Below are positions 1 to 9,336 of a stretch of DNA of 64,000 nt, in pieces. A program made the translations under genes and the position numbers. The notes under the pieces were generated by a model, which was not told the DNA's origin, ran no database searches, and saw only the letters and a list, made by a program, of their open reading frames with translations. The DNA is taken from assembly GCF_915403165.1 (NCBI RefSeq), contig NZ_OU659204.1:3866808-3930807 (forward strand), written 5' to 3'. Position 1 is the stretch's first letter. The number at the start of each line of letters is the position of its first letter. This stretch comes from Providencia alcalifaciens (GTDB lineage: Bacteria > Pseudomonadota > Gammaproteobacteria > Enterobacterales > Enterobacteriaceae).

Positions 1-721
1 GTGGGATAACCTGTATCCGTCCCGTATCGTGGTGGGTGAGCGCTCTGAACGCGCACAAATTTTCGCTGACTTGCTGTTAGAAGGCGCGATTAAGAAAGAT
101 GTGCCAGTGCTGTTCACTGACGGCACTGAAGCCGAAGCGGTTAAACTGTTCGCCAACACCTTCTTAGCGATGCGTGTGGCGTACTTCAACGAATTAGACA
201 CTTATGCAGAAAGCCGTGGCTTGAATGCGCGTCAAATCATTGAAGGCGTCTCTTTAGACCCGCGTATCGGCAGCCACTACAATAACCCATCATTCGGTTA
301 TGGCGGCTATTGCTTACCTAAAGATACCAAGCAGTTACTGGCGAACTACGACGATGTGCCAAATAACTTGATTAACGCGATTGTCGAATCTAACCGTACT
401 CGTAAAGACTTTATCTCGGATGCGATTATCGCTAAAGCGCCACGTAAAGTCGGTGTATATCGCTTAGTGATGAAAGCAGGCTCCGATAACTTCCGTGCCT
501 CTGCGGTGCAGGGTGTGATGAAGCGTATCAAAGCGAAAGGGATTGAAGTGGTAGTTTACGAGCCAGTACTGAAAGAAGATGAATTCTTCCGCTCGAAAGT
601 TATCCGTGATTTAGAAACGTTCAAAGCAGAAAGCGACATTATTCTGGCAAACCGTATGGTACCTGAACTGGATGATGTGGCGGATAAAGTCTCTACCCGT
701 GACCTGTTTGGTAATGATTGA
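1..721 (+). CDS. ugd: UDP-glucose 6-dehydrogenase, copy 1 (5' end outside window)
   Basis: Open from the left edge (frame starts at base 2), so only the C-terminal 239 residues are visible, equivalent to residues 150-388 of the complete copy at 42588-43754. The enzyme oxidises UDP-glucose to UDP-glucuronate with two NAD+ in the cytoplasm. The catalytic cysteine lies in the motif YGGYCLPKD. Protein identity to the second copy is complete except for a few residues near the C terminus (ETFKAES versus DAFKAEC, and S versus Y before TRDLFGND). The GT2 gene follows within a few bases, so the two are probably co-transcribed as the end of the O-antigen locus. Whether the missing 5' part is intact cannot be seen. 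Confidence 0.95.
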   Translation, partial: WDNLYPSRIVVGERSERAQIFADLLLEGAIKKDVPVLFTDGTEAEAVKLFANTFLAMRVAYFNELDTYAESRGLNARQIIEGVSLDPRIGSHYNNPSFGYGGYCLPKDTKQLLANYDDVPNNLINAIVESNRTRKDFISDAIIAKAPRKVGVYRLVMKAGSDNFRASAVQGVMKRIKAKGIEVVVYEPVLKEDEFFRSKVIRDLETFKAESDIILANRMVPELDDVADKVSTRDLFGND

Positions 722-722
722 T

Positions 723-1469
723 ATGGTAACTACAGAAAATAACAAATTGGTATCTATTATAATGCCATGTTATAACTCTGAGAGATTCATCGTTGAGTCG
801 ATTAATTCTGTATTAGATCAAAGTTATAAATTTTTTGAACTAATTATTGTAAATGATGCATCAACTGATAATTCTGTAAGTTTAATTTCTTCTTATAAAG
901 ACTCACGGATAGTATTAATAAATTTAGAAAAAAATGAAGGTGTCTCCTCAGCAAGAAATAAAGGTTTATCTATTGCAAAAGGTGATTACATTGCTTTTAT
1001 TGATAGCGATGATATATGGATATCAAATAAACTAGAAAAGCAAATTGAATTATTAAATAAAGACTGGGATGTAATATGTTCAAATTATTCTACATTTAAT
1101 TTAAATGGATTAGTTAACACTCGATATGCCCCAGAAATAATAACATATAAAGATATGCTGCGGTCTTGTTTTATTGGTAACTTAACTGGAATATATCATG
1201 CAAAAAAAATAGGGAAATTTTACCAAAAAAATGTAGGGTCAGAAGATTATTTAATGTGGTTATCTGTACTAAAAAAAGCCGAAAAAGCATACTGTATACA
1301 AGAACCTTTAGCTAAATATCGCATTCACGAAACATCCTTGTCTAGTAATAAGGTAAAATCAATTAATTGGCAATGGAATATATACAGAAAAGAGCTCAAG
1401 CTAAACTTTATACAAAGTTTCTATTATCTTTGTTGTTATATTTTTCACGCATTAAAAAAAAGAATTTAA
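723..1469 (+). CDS. Family 2 glycosyltransferase (O-antigen/capsule type)
   Basis: About 248 residues with a GT-A N-terminal fold. It opens with KLVSIIMPCYNSERF, continues with LIIVNDASTDNSV (nucleotide-binding Asp) and carries the metal-binding stretch AFIDSDD near residue 93. Such enzymes transfer a sugar from a nucleotide donor to a lipid-linked repeat unit at the inner membrane face. The exact sugar cannot be read from the sequence. The gene is strikingly AT-rich beside ugd and galE, the usual signature of serotype-specific cargo. The start is uncertain: an ATG at 714 overlaps the ugd stop and the ATG at 723 follows it. Neither has a clear Shine-Dalgarno sequence. Confidence 0.85.
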   Translation: MVTTENNKLVSIIMPCYNSERFIVESINSVLDQSYKFFELIIVNDASTDNSVSLISSYKDSRIVLINLEKNEGVSSARNKGLSIAKGDYIAFIDSDDIWISNKLEKQIELLNKDWDVICSNYSTFNLNGLVNTRYAPEIITYKDMLRSCFIGNLTGIYHAKKIGKFYQKNVGSEDYLMWLSVLKKAEKAYCIQEPLAKYRIHETSLSSNKVKSINWQWNIYRKELKLNFIQSFYYLCCYIFHALKKRI

Positions 1470-1494
1470 TATTAAGAAAAAATAAGGTGAAATA

Positions 1495-2520
1495 ATGAAC
1501 AACCCTAGCATTTTAGTCACCGGCGGTCTTGGCTATATCGGTAGCCATACCTGCGTGCAAATGATCCAACAAGGTATTCAACCGATTATTTTAGATAATC
1601 TTCATAATGCCAACCTTGAAGTGCTTAATCGCATTGAAACCATCACGGGAACTAAACCGACATTTTATCAAGGTGATGTTCGTGATAAAGCCATTTTGGA
1701 CACCATTTTTGCTCAGCACTCAATTAGCTCAGTGATCCACTTTGCGGGTTTAAAAGCTGTAGGTGAATCTGTTGAAAAACCAATTGAATACTATGATGTT
1801 AACGTTAATGGCACCTTAGTTTTAGTACAAAGCATGCGTCAGGCGGGTGTTAAAAGCTTAATCTTTAGCTCCTCTGCGACTGTGTATGGTGAGCCTGAAC
1901 ATACCCCGTTAACTGAAGAATCCTCTGTCGGAAATACTAATAGCCCATATGGCACGAGCAAATATATGGTTGAGCGTATTTTAACTGACCTCAGTTTCTC
2001 AGATAACGAATGGTCCATTTCCTTACTGCGCTATTTCAACCCAGTTGGTGCACATAATTCCGGCTTGATGGGTGAAGACCCTAATGGGATCCCAAATAAC
2101 CTGACCCCGTTTATTGCACAAGTGGCAGTTGGTCGTCGTAAAGAACTTGCTGTATTTGGCGGGGATTATGCCACCAAAGACGGCACTGGCGTCCGCGATT
2201 ATATCCATGTGATGGATTTAGCTGATGGGCATATTGCTGCATTAAATCACATGAACAAAGACTCAGGGCTTTACATCTATAATCTGGGTACAGGTACAGG
2301 AACTAGCGTACTGGAAGTGATTGCTGCTTTTGAAAAAGCTGTCGGTAAACCAATCCCTTATAAAATTGCCGAACGTCGTGCAGGAGATATTGCTGAATAT
2401 TGGTCAACACCAGCAAAAGCAGAACGCGAACTTGGCTGGAAGGCTAAATATACTATTCAGGATATGGCTAATGATGTATGGCGCTGGCAATCTATGAACC
2501 CTAACGGTTATCAAAGCTAA
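1495..2520 (+). CDS. galE: UDP-glucose 4-epimerase
   Basis: 341 residues, the usual GalE length. It is an extended short-chain dehydrogenase with the NAD motif GGLGYIGSH near residue 9, the serine stretch FSSSATVYG, and the catalytic Tyr-x3-Lys in SPYGTSKYMVE. It interconverts UDP-glucose and UDP-galactose (some enzymes also act on the GlcNAc/GalNAc forms). Position between an O-antigen glycosyltransferase and wza indicates a role in supplying Gal-type precursors for surface polysaccharide; there is no gal operon around it. A strong intrinsic terminator follows 25 bp after the stop, so it closes the upstream transcription unit. Confidence 0.95.
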   Translation: MNNPSILVTGGLGYIGSHTCVQMIQQGIQPIILDNLHNANLEVLNRIETITGTKPTFYQGDVRDKAILDTIFAQHSISSVIHFAGLKAVGESVEKPIEYYDVNVNGTLVLVQSMRQAGVKSLIFSSSATVYGEPEHTPLTEESSVGNTNSPYGTSKYMVERILTDLSFSDNEWSISLLRYFNPVGAHNSGLMGEDPNGIPNNLTPFIAQVAVGRRKELAVFGGDYATKDGTGVRDYIHVMDLADGHIAALNHMNKDSGLYIYNLGTGTGTSVLEVIAAFEKAVGKPIPYKIAERRAGDIAEYWSTPAKAERELGWKAKYTIQDMANDVWRWQSMNPNGYQS

Positions 2521-2544
2521 ATCATTCTTGATATAGCATCAATT

Positions 2545-2576
2545 AGGCGAGCCTCTAGCTCGCCTTTTTATTTTTT
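2545..2576 (+). terminator. Rho-independent terminator after galE
   Basis: An 8-bp GC-rich stem (AGGCGAGC / GCTCGCCT) with a 5-nt loop is followed directly by a long T tract. It separates the ugd-GT2-galE unit from wza. Confidence 0.9.
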
Positions 2577-2842
2577 ATTTCCTCAAATTCTATTCTCACC
2601 ACACTATTAACCCACTCACTCCCTAGTTCGCTTCCGGTTATCCCCCAATCCTCCCTTATTCACAAAACATTCCCCCCATCAATATCATTTTTTATTTTAT
2701 TATATTTTTATATAACATCGATTTTTGGATGAATTGTTTGGTTTTTTATTTAAAACTGAATTATTATCCCGCGTGAAGTTTATATTGCGTAACTTCGATT
2801 GCTAAAAATTACCATTATCCATCCTGATTTAGGGCGATTATC
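2577..2842 (+). promoter_or_regulatory. wza leader: C-rich G-poor tract, AT-rich block and hairpin
   Basis: Gene-free stretch between the galE terminator and wza. The first ~105 bases (about 2580-2685) are rich in C and contain only about four G residues. This composition resembles Rho-loading (rut) sites. A very AT-rich block follows (2690-2760), then a GAAGTT-N10-AACTTC inverted repeat at 2775-2796. I see no ops/JUMPstart element (GGCGGTAG) for RfaH. A promoter for wza is expected here, but no convincing -35/-10 pair stands out. Confidence 0.45.
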
Positions 2843-3991
2843 ATGTTCAGTAAATTTTTCATAACTATCACAATGAGCCTCCTAATTTCTGGATGTCATC
2901 TCGCCCCGGGAACCTATATTTCCACATCAGGAAAGAGAGTTATTGATACTGGTGAGCAAGATATTAGCCAGCTTGTAGATATTTACCCTATCTCTCCTAA
3001 GTTGCTAGGCGAAATGCAAGTTGCCCCGGTGATTGCCAAATCTAATCCGCAACTTGAAGAGCAGCTAGCCAGTTATGACTATCGTGTTGGCGTGGGTGAT
3101 GTGCTGGCAATCACCGTATGGAATCACCCTGAACTCACTATCCCTGCGGGCTCCTATCGCAGCGCTGCAGATTCAGGAAACTGGGTTCACGCAGATGGCA
3201 CCATTTATTATCCCTATATTGGAAAAGTCCCCGTTCTCGGTAAAACAATCAGTGAAATCAGGAGATTAGTCAGTACCCGACTGGCCGCCTACCTTGAAGC
3301 ACCACAAATCGATGTTAGCATTGCTGCCTTTCGCTCACAAAAAATCTATGTGTCTGGCGAAATTGCCAAACCGGGTTCCTTGCCCATCACCAATGTCCCT
3401 CTCACTATTTTGGAAGCCTTTAATACCGCAGGCGGGTTAACCCAAAAGGCGGACTGGGATAATGTGATCCTCACCCGCGGAGGGAAAGAGATAAAAATCT
3501 CGCTGCAATCGTTAATCCAATACGGCGATTTAACCCAAAACTACTTAATGCTATCCGGCGATGTTCTCTATGTTCCCCGTAATGATGCGCAAAAGGTCTT
3601 TGTGATGGGAGAAGTGGGGAAACCGTCAACATTGACTATCGACCGTGCAGGAATGAGCATCACTGAAGCGCTAAGTAAAGCCAATGGACTCAGCCAAACT
3701 ACCGCAAGTGCGACAGGGATTTTTGTCATTCGGTCAACGCATAAATCCGCACCAACAGCGGGTTCTGAAGACGAGCAATCCCTTCCCAAGATGGCAACTA
3801 TTTATCAGCTTGACCTCTCCGATGCGACGTCACTCGTAATGGGAACGGAATTTAAATTACGACCTTATGACCTTGTTTATGTGACAGCAGCGCCTATTGT
3901 TCGGTGGAACCGTTTAATCACCCAATTACTGCCAACCATCGCCTCATACAATCAGCTTGCCGAAGGGACTAAGCGTATTTATGCATGGTAA
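2843..3991 (+). CDS. wza: Outer-membrane polysaccharide export lipoprotein Wza
   Basis: 382 residues, close to E. coli Wza. The N terminus has a lipoprotein signal with lipobox LISGC (Cys about residue 18). A polysaccharide-export domain (starting around YRVGVGDVLAITVWNHPEL) is followed by soluble ligand-binding repeats (IYVSGEIAKPG and VFVMGEVGKPS). The C-terminal stretch ending near the stop should form the amphipathic helix of the octameric outer-membrane pore. It exports group 1/4 capsule or related polymer together with Wzc. First gene of the wza-wzb-wzc unit; the wzb start is 22 bases downstream of the stop. Confidence 0.95.
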   Translation: MFSKFFITITMSLLISGCHLAPGTYISTSGKRVIDTGEQDISQLVDIYPISPKLLGEMQVAPVIAKSNPQLEEQLASYDYRVGVGDVLAITVWNHPELTIPAGSYRSAADSGNWVHADGTIYYPYIGKVPVLGKTISEIRRLVSTRLAAYLEAPQIDVSIAAFRSQKIYVSGEIAKPGSLPITNVPLTILEAFNTAGGLTQKADWDNVILTRGGKEIKISLQSLIQYGDLTQNYLMLSGDVLYVPRNDAQKVFVMGEVGKPSTLTIDRAGMSITEALSKANGLSQTTASATGIFVIRSTHKSAPTAGSEDEQSLPKMATIYQLDLSDATSLVMGTEFKLRPYDLVYVTAAPIVRWNRLITQLLPTIASYNQLAEGTKRIYAW

Positions 3992-4013
3992 TTTTATTTT
4001 TAATCAAATACTT

Positions 4014-4442
4014 ATGTTCAATAATATTCTTATCGTGTGCATGGGGAACCTCTGCCGGTCACCCACCGCAGAGCGTTTAATGCAGGGGCTTTTCCCCCAA
4101 AAAAGGATCCACTCTGCAGGCCTGATTGCACTGGAAAATCAACCTGTTGATGCTCAAGCTCGCCATATAGCAAAAAGCCATCGCCTCTCTTTAGAGGAAA
4201 ACCGTTCTCGTCGTTTGACAGAGCATTTATGTCAGATGGCAGATTTGATCCTCGTGATGGAAAACTGCCATACCCAAAAACTTTATCGGCAGTTTCCGCA
4301 AACCCGAGGCAAAGTCATGCTATTTGGTGAATGGTTGAATAAAACCGAAATCCCTGACCCTTATAAACATAGCGAGGAAATGTTTGAGCATGTTTATCAG
4401 CTTATGGAAAAAGCGGCCGAGTCATGGCAAGGAAAGATTTAG
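4014..4442 (+). CDS. wzb: Low-molecular-weight protein-tyrosine phosphatase Wzb
   Basis: 142 residues from the ATG that gives the family N terminus MFNNILIVCMGNLCRSP. Upstream in-frame ATGs exist but would overlap the end of wza and add non-family residues. The phosphate loop C-x5-C-R-S lies at residues 9-17, and the catalytic acid is in the DPYKHSE motif near the C terminus. It dephosphorylates the tyrosine tail of the adjacent kinase Wzc, cycling polymer assembly on and off. Cytoplasmic. Confidence 0.93.
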   Translation: MFNNILIVCMGNLCRSPTAERLMQGLFPQKRIHSAGLIALENQPVDAQARHIAKSHRLSLEENRSRRLTEHLCQMADLILVMENCHTQKLYRQFPQTRGKVMLFGEWLNKTEIPDPYKHSEEMFEHVYQLMEKAAESWQGKI

Positions 4443-4473
4443 CCTCTATTAAACTTATTTAAAAACTAACCCT

Positions 4474-6555
4474 ATGAACAAGACAGAAAAAAAACATTCG
4501 CCGAACGCCGATGAAATCGACTTACTCGCTATATTAAAAACACTGAAATCGAACACGCTAACGATAGCGGCGTTTACTATTGTCGCCATTTTAAGTGCCG
4601 GAGTGTATTGCTGGTTCGCTTCTCCTATTTACCAAGCGAATGCTACATTGCAGTACGATAAGGTAAACCAAGCATCACTATTAGAAAAAATGAATGATGG
4701 AATGCTTTTTGGCGGCAATAACGGGCAAATCGATTCAGAAATTGAAGTGATTAAATCCAGAATGGTGTTAGGCAAAACCGTGTCAGATTTGAATTTAGAT
4801 ATTCAAATTTTGCCTTCAAAGATATTCTCCAGATTTCTAAGTAATGCGCCCGTTGTTCATATTACAGAGTACCACTTACCCCCTGATTTAATCGGCCAAT
4901 CCGCCACCTTAACCTTTTTAGATGGTCGCCAATATACGTTGGCTCTTGCCGACCAAATTTATCATGGGCAAATTGGCACCACGTTAAAGCAAGGGGAAAT
5001 TCACTTATTGATTGATTCATATATCGCTCAAGGAGGGGAAAAAATTACCTTAATAAAGAATGATCGTTATTCTGCTATCGAGAATTTGCGGCACCGTCTC
5101 AGTATGAATGAAGCCAGTAAAGGCTCTGGCATCATTAACCTAACAATTAAAGGAACAAATCAACGAGACAATATCGAGATTTTGGATAATGTCATTCAGA
5201 ATTATATTAACCAGAATAGAGAACATAGAAAACGAGCTACAAACAACACGTTGATTTTTTTAGATAACTACATACCAAAAGTAAAAAATAAGCTCGACCA
5301 TTATGAAAATCAGTTAAATACGTTTCGTAAACAAAATGAGTCTATTGACCTAACGTTAGAGGCTAAATCCGCGCTTGAGAGTGCATTGCATGTAGAAGAA
5401 AAACTAAATGAGCTTACTTTTAAAGAAGTGGAGCTTCAACAACGATATACCCGTAGCCACCCGGCTTATCAATCCTTACTCGATAAACGCCAAAAGTTGC
5501 TACTCGAGAAAGAAAAATCCAGCAAAAACATTCAACAACTGCCAAACACTCAGCAGCAAATTATTCGTTTAACTCGCGATGTTGAATCCGAGCAAGCTAT
5601 TTATAATCAGTTGGTGGCCAAGCAGCGCGAACTCAGCGTATTAAATTCAGGGATCACTGCCGATGTGCGAATTATTGACTCTGCGGAATCTTACCCCGTG
5701 GCCATCGCTCCCAAGAAAAGCTTAATCATGGCGCTAGCCTCCTTATTGGGTCTCGTGATGGGCAGCGCCTTTGTGATCGGAAAAGAGCTTCTCAATAATA
5801 AAATTAAGAACACGGAAGATCTCGAAGCGCTAGGCCTCCGTGTTTATGCCACCATTCCATTCTCGTTGGATGAAAAAAAATCACGGTATCGCGAGAGCAA
5901 AAAGCCCCTCGCGATTGAAAATCCAGCGGATATGGCAATAGAATCCATTCGTTCATTAAGAACAAGTGTCTATTTCTCCGTTATGAATCAAGACAATAAT
6001 ATTGTGATGGTGACAAGCTCATCACCAAATGTAGGAAAAAGTTTTATTACTGCGAATATGGCTATCGCCCTCGCCAACGCGGGTAAAAAAATTCTGCTTA
6101 TCGATACTGATTTACGCAAAGGGCATATCCATAAAACATTTGGGTTAGAAAATAAATCTGGGCTTTCAGAATTCTTATCTCAACACAGGGAAAACCCGGT
6201 ATCAATACACCAACAAGTTATTGAGAATTTAGACATTATTAGCCGAGGGAAAAGCACTACCCACTCTTCAGAACTGCTTATGAGCGAGCAATTTAAGCAT
6301 TTATTAGACTCTGTTAAACATCAATATGACATGGTCCTGCTTGATACTGCGCCCATTTTTGCGATTACCGATCCGGCTATCATCGGGAAATATGCCGGTA
6401 CATCACTTTTAGTTGCCTATTATGGCGTGAATACCGTTAAAGAAATTGAGCGCGCACTTAAGCATTTCAAACAAAATAATATTGAAATTACTGGCTCCAT
6501 TCTTAATGGCATTGATGAAAAGTCTGACGACTATAGCTATGTTTATCAGTACTAA
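4474..6555 (+). CDS. wzc: Polysaccharide co-polymerase and tyrosine autokinase Wzc
   Basis: 693 residues. Two membrane helices (about residues 30-52 and 408-430) flank a large periplasmic Wzz-like domain with coiled-coil character. The C-terminal cytoplasmic kinase has Walker A SSPNVGKSF, Walker A' LLIDTDLRKG and Walker B MVLLDTAPI. The tail ends in a compact tyrosine cluster, DDYSYVYQY, with four Tyr in the last nine residues. It controls polymer export with Wza and is reset by Wzb. It begins 31 bases after wzb and has no obvious Shine-Dalgarno sequence, so translational coupling is possible. Confidence 0.95.
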   Translation: MNKTEKKHSPNADEIDLLAILKTLKSNTLTIAAFTIVAILSAGVYCWFASPIYQANATLQYDKVNQASLLEKMNDGMLFGGNNGQIDSEIEVIKSRMVLGKTVSDLNLDIQILPSKIFSRFLSNAPVVHITEYHLPPDLIGQSATLTFLDGRQYTLALADQIYHGQIGTTLKQGEIHLLIDSYIAQGGEKITLIKNDRYSAIENLRHRLSMNEASKGSGIINLTIKGTNQRDNIEILDNVIQNYINQNREHRKRATNNTLIFLDNYIPKVKNKLDHYENQLNTFRKQNESIDLTLEAKSALESALHVEEKLNELTFKEVELQQRYTRSHPAYQSLLDKRQKLLLEKEKSSKNIQQLPNTQQQIIRLTRDVESEQAIYNQLVAKQRELSVLNSGITADVRIIDSAESYPVAIAPKKSLIMALASLLGLVMGSAFVIGKELLNNKIKNTEDLEALGLRVYATIPFSLDEKKSRYRESKKPLAIENPADMAIESIRSLRTSVYFSVMNQDNNIVMVTSSSPNVGKSFITANMAIALANAGKKILLIDTDLRKGHIHKTFGLENKSGLSEFLSQHRENPVSIHQQVIENLDIISRGKSTTHSSELLMSEQFKHLLDSVKHQYDMVLLDTAPIFAITDPAIIGKYAGTSLLVAYYGVNTVKEIERALKHFKQNNIEITGSILNGIDEKSDDYSYVYQY

Positions 6556-6599
6556 TTATCTCTATCAGTACTAGCTATGTCTGCCAATACTCATAAAAT

Positions 6600-6621
6600 G
6601 GCGAGCCACCCGCTCGCCTTT
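6600..6621 (+). terminator. Probable terminator after wzc
   Basis: A 7-bp stem GGCGAGC / GCTCGCC with a 5-nt loop, followed by only a short T run. It nearly repeats the stem sequence of the galE terminator. It probably ends the wza operon, with trmL starting about 95 bp later. Confidence 0.65.
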
Positions 6622-6714
6622 CACTCCCATTTCTACACAACTAATGCATCTTTCTAAATTTGCGCGTAAACTCTGCATCATCTTTTTTCATCCCGACCAA
6701 TAGCCGTTAACGTT

Positions 6715-7218
6715 ATGCCACATATTGTTTTATTCGAACCTGAAATCCCACCAAATACTGGGAACATCATCCGCTTATGCGCTAATACTGGCTTTAGTCT
6801 GCACCTGATCCATCCTCTCGGTTTTACTTGGGATGACAAACGCTTACGTCGCGCAGGGCTAGATTACAGCGAGTTTGCGGATATCAAACATCATCATGAC
6901 TATTACGCATTCTTAGAAAGTGAAGGGTTAAATCCTGATAATAATCAGTCGCCAACAGGTGCTCGTGTATTTGCGTTGACTACCAAAGGTAAACCGAGCC
7001 ACAGTAATGTGAGTTATCGGGAAGATGATTATTTGATGTTTGGACCAGAAACCCGCGGCCTACCGCCGTATGTTCTCGACAATATGCCTATCGAGCAGAA
7101 AATTCGTATCCCGATGCTAGCGGAAAGCCGCAGTATGAATCTTTCTAACTCAGTTGCCGTTGTGGTATTCGAAACTTGGCGTCAGCTTGGATATCCGGGT
7201 GCGCTGCTGAAAGACTAA
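6715..7218 (+). CDS. trmL: tRNA (cytidine/uridine-2'-O-)-methyltransferase TrmL
   Basis: 167 residues, a SPOUT-fold (trefoil-knot) methyltransferase. It methylates the 2'-O of the wobble nucleotide (position 34) of certain leucine tRNAs using S-adenosylmethionine. It begins [15 protein letters not shown], has the central FGPETRGLP motif, and ends with the knot residues [14 protein letters not shown]. It is about ten residues longer than the E. coli enzyme because of an insertion around residues 73-80. Older name yibK. I recall this gene as the right border of the O-antigen locus in Providencia, which fits its position here. Confidence 0.95.
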   Translation: MPHIVLFEPEIPPNTGNIIRLCANTGFSLHLIHPLGFTWDDKRLRRAGLDYSEFADIKHHHDYYAFLESEGLNPDNNQSPTGARVFALTTKGKPSHSNVSYREDDYLMFGPETRGLPPYVLDNMPIEQKIRIPMLAESRSMNLSNSVAVVVFETWRQLGYPGALLKD

Positions 7219-7224
7219 AACAAC

Positions 7225-7250
7225 AAAGGAGCTGTTTAAGCTCCTTTAGT
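7225..7250. terminator. Terminator after trmL
   Basis: A perfect 9-bp stem AAAGGAGCT / AGCTCCTTT with a 5-nt loop, immediately after the trmL stop. The A-rich left arm and T-rich right arm would let it act in both directions. Confidence 0.75.
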
Positions 7251-7456
7251 TTCGAATCTTAATATTAGGCCTAATTATCTATTTCAATATTACGGACATC
7301 AGTTAATCCGTCTGAATGGCTATTATACGGATCGAGATTTTTAAGCAAATCCGCCTCCAAAAGGACAGATAGCCGTTTCTTACTTAGCTGAGAATCGCAG
7401 CACTGAAGTGGCTCAACAAATCGATCTGAACTCAAATCCTGAACTTTTTTCAACAA

Positions 7457-8278
7457 CTAAATCCCATCCCCGCCTTCAAAACCATCAACGTTACCATTAA
7501 AGTTTTGATCCATCTCCAACGATGGCTTATCGCTTGTTGGCTTACCGACAATACGTGCAGGAACTCCCGCCACTGTGGTGTGAGGAGGAACTGGGTGCAG
7601 CACTACAGAGCCAGCGCCAATTTTTGCGCCGCGACCAATTTCAATATTGCCTAGAATTTTAGCGCCAGCGCCAATCATCACCCCTTCACGCACTTTAGGA
7701 TGACGGTCGCCACAGGTTTTACCGGTACCGCCTAGCGTAACAGACTGAAGAATAGACACATCATTTTCAACAATCGCCGTCTCACCAATCACGATCCCCG
7801 TCGCGTGGTCGAGCATGATCCCGCAGCCAATACGGGCAGCAGGATGGATATCGACCCCAAAAGAGACTGATATTTGGTTTTGCAGATAAACGGCCAATGC
7901 TTTACGCCCTTCACCCCATAACCAATGCCCAATGCGATAGGCTTGTAGGGCGTGAAAACCTTTTAAATACAGCAGTGGTGTGGAATATTTATCAACCGCA
8001 GGGTCACGTAAACGGACAGCAGAAAGATCCATCGCCGCAGAAAAAATCATCTGCTCGTCATTACGATATGCTTCTTCCACAATTTCACGGACTTCCATTG
8101 CGGGCATAATCGGTGAACTCAACTTATTCGCCAACATATAGCTAAGTGCACTACCGAGGTTGTCATGCTTCAGTAATGTCGCGTTAAAAAAACTGGCAAG
8201 TAAAGGCTCACAGTCAGCAAGCGCCTTGGCTTCTTCCTTAATGTAACCCCAAATTCTATCCAGTTCTTCACGCGACAT
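7457..8278 (-). CDS. cysE: Serine O-acetyltransferase
   Basis: 273 residues, the same length as E. coli CysE, ending in the family-typical GDGI. An N-terminal helical domain is followed by a left-handed beta-helix of hexapeptide repeats. The catalytic His lies in DHATGIVIGE. It acetylates L-serine from acetyl-CoA, the first step of cysteine synthesis, and is feedback-inhibited by cysteine. Last gene of the yibN-secB-gpsA-cysE unit, 17 bp after gpsA. The stop is TAG, and the frame stays open for a further 62 codons (see findings). Confidence 0.95.
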   Translation of the reverse strand: MSREELDRIWGYIKEEAKALADCEPLLASFFNATLLKHDNLGSALSYMLANKLSSPIMPAMEVREIVEEAYRNDEQMIFSAAMDLSAVRLRDPAVDKYSTPLLYLKGFHALQAYRIGHWLWGEGRKALAVYLQNQISVSFGVDIHPAARIGCGIMLDHATGIVIGETAIVENDVSILQSVTLGGTGKTCGDRHPKVREGVMIGAGAKILGNIEIGRGAKIGAGSVVLHPVPPHTTVAGVPARIVGKPTSDKPSLEMDQNFNGNVDGFEGGDGI

Positions 8279-8295
8279 AATGACTCTCTTCTATA

Positions 8296-9327
8296 TTATT
8301 GGCTTGGCAACTTAGGCATATCTGCAATTTCATCTTTAGTAGCACGTCCGAGCAATGCTTGGGAGGCTTCTAACACATTCTTATTGCAGTAGAGAATTTG
8401 ATAAATCTGTTCTGTGATTGGCATTTCAACACCGGCACGCTCCGCAAGGGCTTTCACCTCTTTGGTATTACGATAGCCTTCAACCACTTGCCCAATCTCT
8501 TTTTCCGCCTCTTCCACACTGACACCATTTCCCAGCATCATACCGAAACGGCGGTTACGGGATTGGTTGTCGGTGCAGGTTAACACTAGGTCACCAAGTC
8601 CTGCCATACCCATAAATGTGGATGGGTCAGCGCCCAGTGATACACCTAAGCGGCTCATTTCAGCTAAGCCTCGTGTGATCAATGCCGTACGTGCGTTTGC
8701 ACCAAAACCCATACCATCGGAGATCCCAGCACCAATCGCAATGACGTTTTTCACTGCGCCACCGAGTTGCACACCAATCATGTCAGGGTTTTTATAGACA
8801 CGGAAACTTTTGCCGCAATGGAATAATTTTTGTAAATCATCACCAAATTGGCTATCGGATGCCGCGACTGAAATAGCCGTAGGGAGACCAGCAGCAAGCT
8901 CTTTTGCGAAGGTAGGGCCAGAAAGCACCGCCAGAGGAATTTCGTTTCCTAATACCTCACGCGCTACATCTTGCAACAAACGTCCGGTATCTCTCTCTAA
9001 CCCTTTGGTTGCCCAAATAATGCGGGAGCCCGCTTTTAGATACGGTTTGATTTGCTTGAGCACATCACCAAATACATGGCTAGGTACCACAATCAAGATG
9101 TTCAGGCTCGCTTCAACGGCATTTTTTAAGTCCGTTTCGAGAGATAAACTATCAGGGAAAGAAACACCAGGTAAAAATGCCTGATTTCTACGTTCTTGGT
9201 TTAATTTACGAATGTGTGCTGGGTCATGTCCCCACAGCACCACCTGATGGCCATTACGTGCAAGAGTAATGGCTAAAGCGGTGCCGTACGAGCCGGCACC
9301 GATCACTGTCATTGAAGCAGTATTCAT
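8296..9327 (-). CDS. gpsA: Glycerol-3-phosphate dehydrogenase [NAD(P)+]
   Basis: 343 residues. The Rossmann motif is [11 protein letters not shown] near the N terminus, followed by the family stretch [11 protein letters not shown]. The catalytic lysine region is [16 protein letters not shown]. It reduces dihydroxyacetone phosphate to sn-glycerol 3-phosphate for phospholipid synthesis in the cytoplasm. It starts 9 bp after secB and lies 17 bp before cysE, the conserved enteric secB-gpsA-cysE arrangement. Confidence 0.96.
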   Translation of the reverse strand: MNTASMTVIGAGSYGTALAITLARNGHQVVLWGHDPAHIRKLNQERRNQAFLPGVSFPDSLSLETDLKNAVEASLNILIVVPSHVFGDVLKQIKPYLKAGSRIIWATKGLERDTGRLLQDVAREVLGNEIPLAVLSGPTFAKELAAGLPTAISVAASDSQFGDDLQKLFHCGKSFRVYKNPDMIGVQLGGAVKNVIAIGAGISDGMGFGANARTALITRGLAEMSRLGVSLGADPSTFMGMAGLGDLVLTCTDNQSRNRRFGMMLGNGVSVEEAEKEIGQVVEGYRNTKEVKALAERAGVEMPITEQIYQILYCNKNVLEASQALLGRATKDEIADMPKLPSQ

Positions 9328-9336
9328 TAAGCGACC

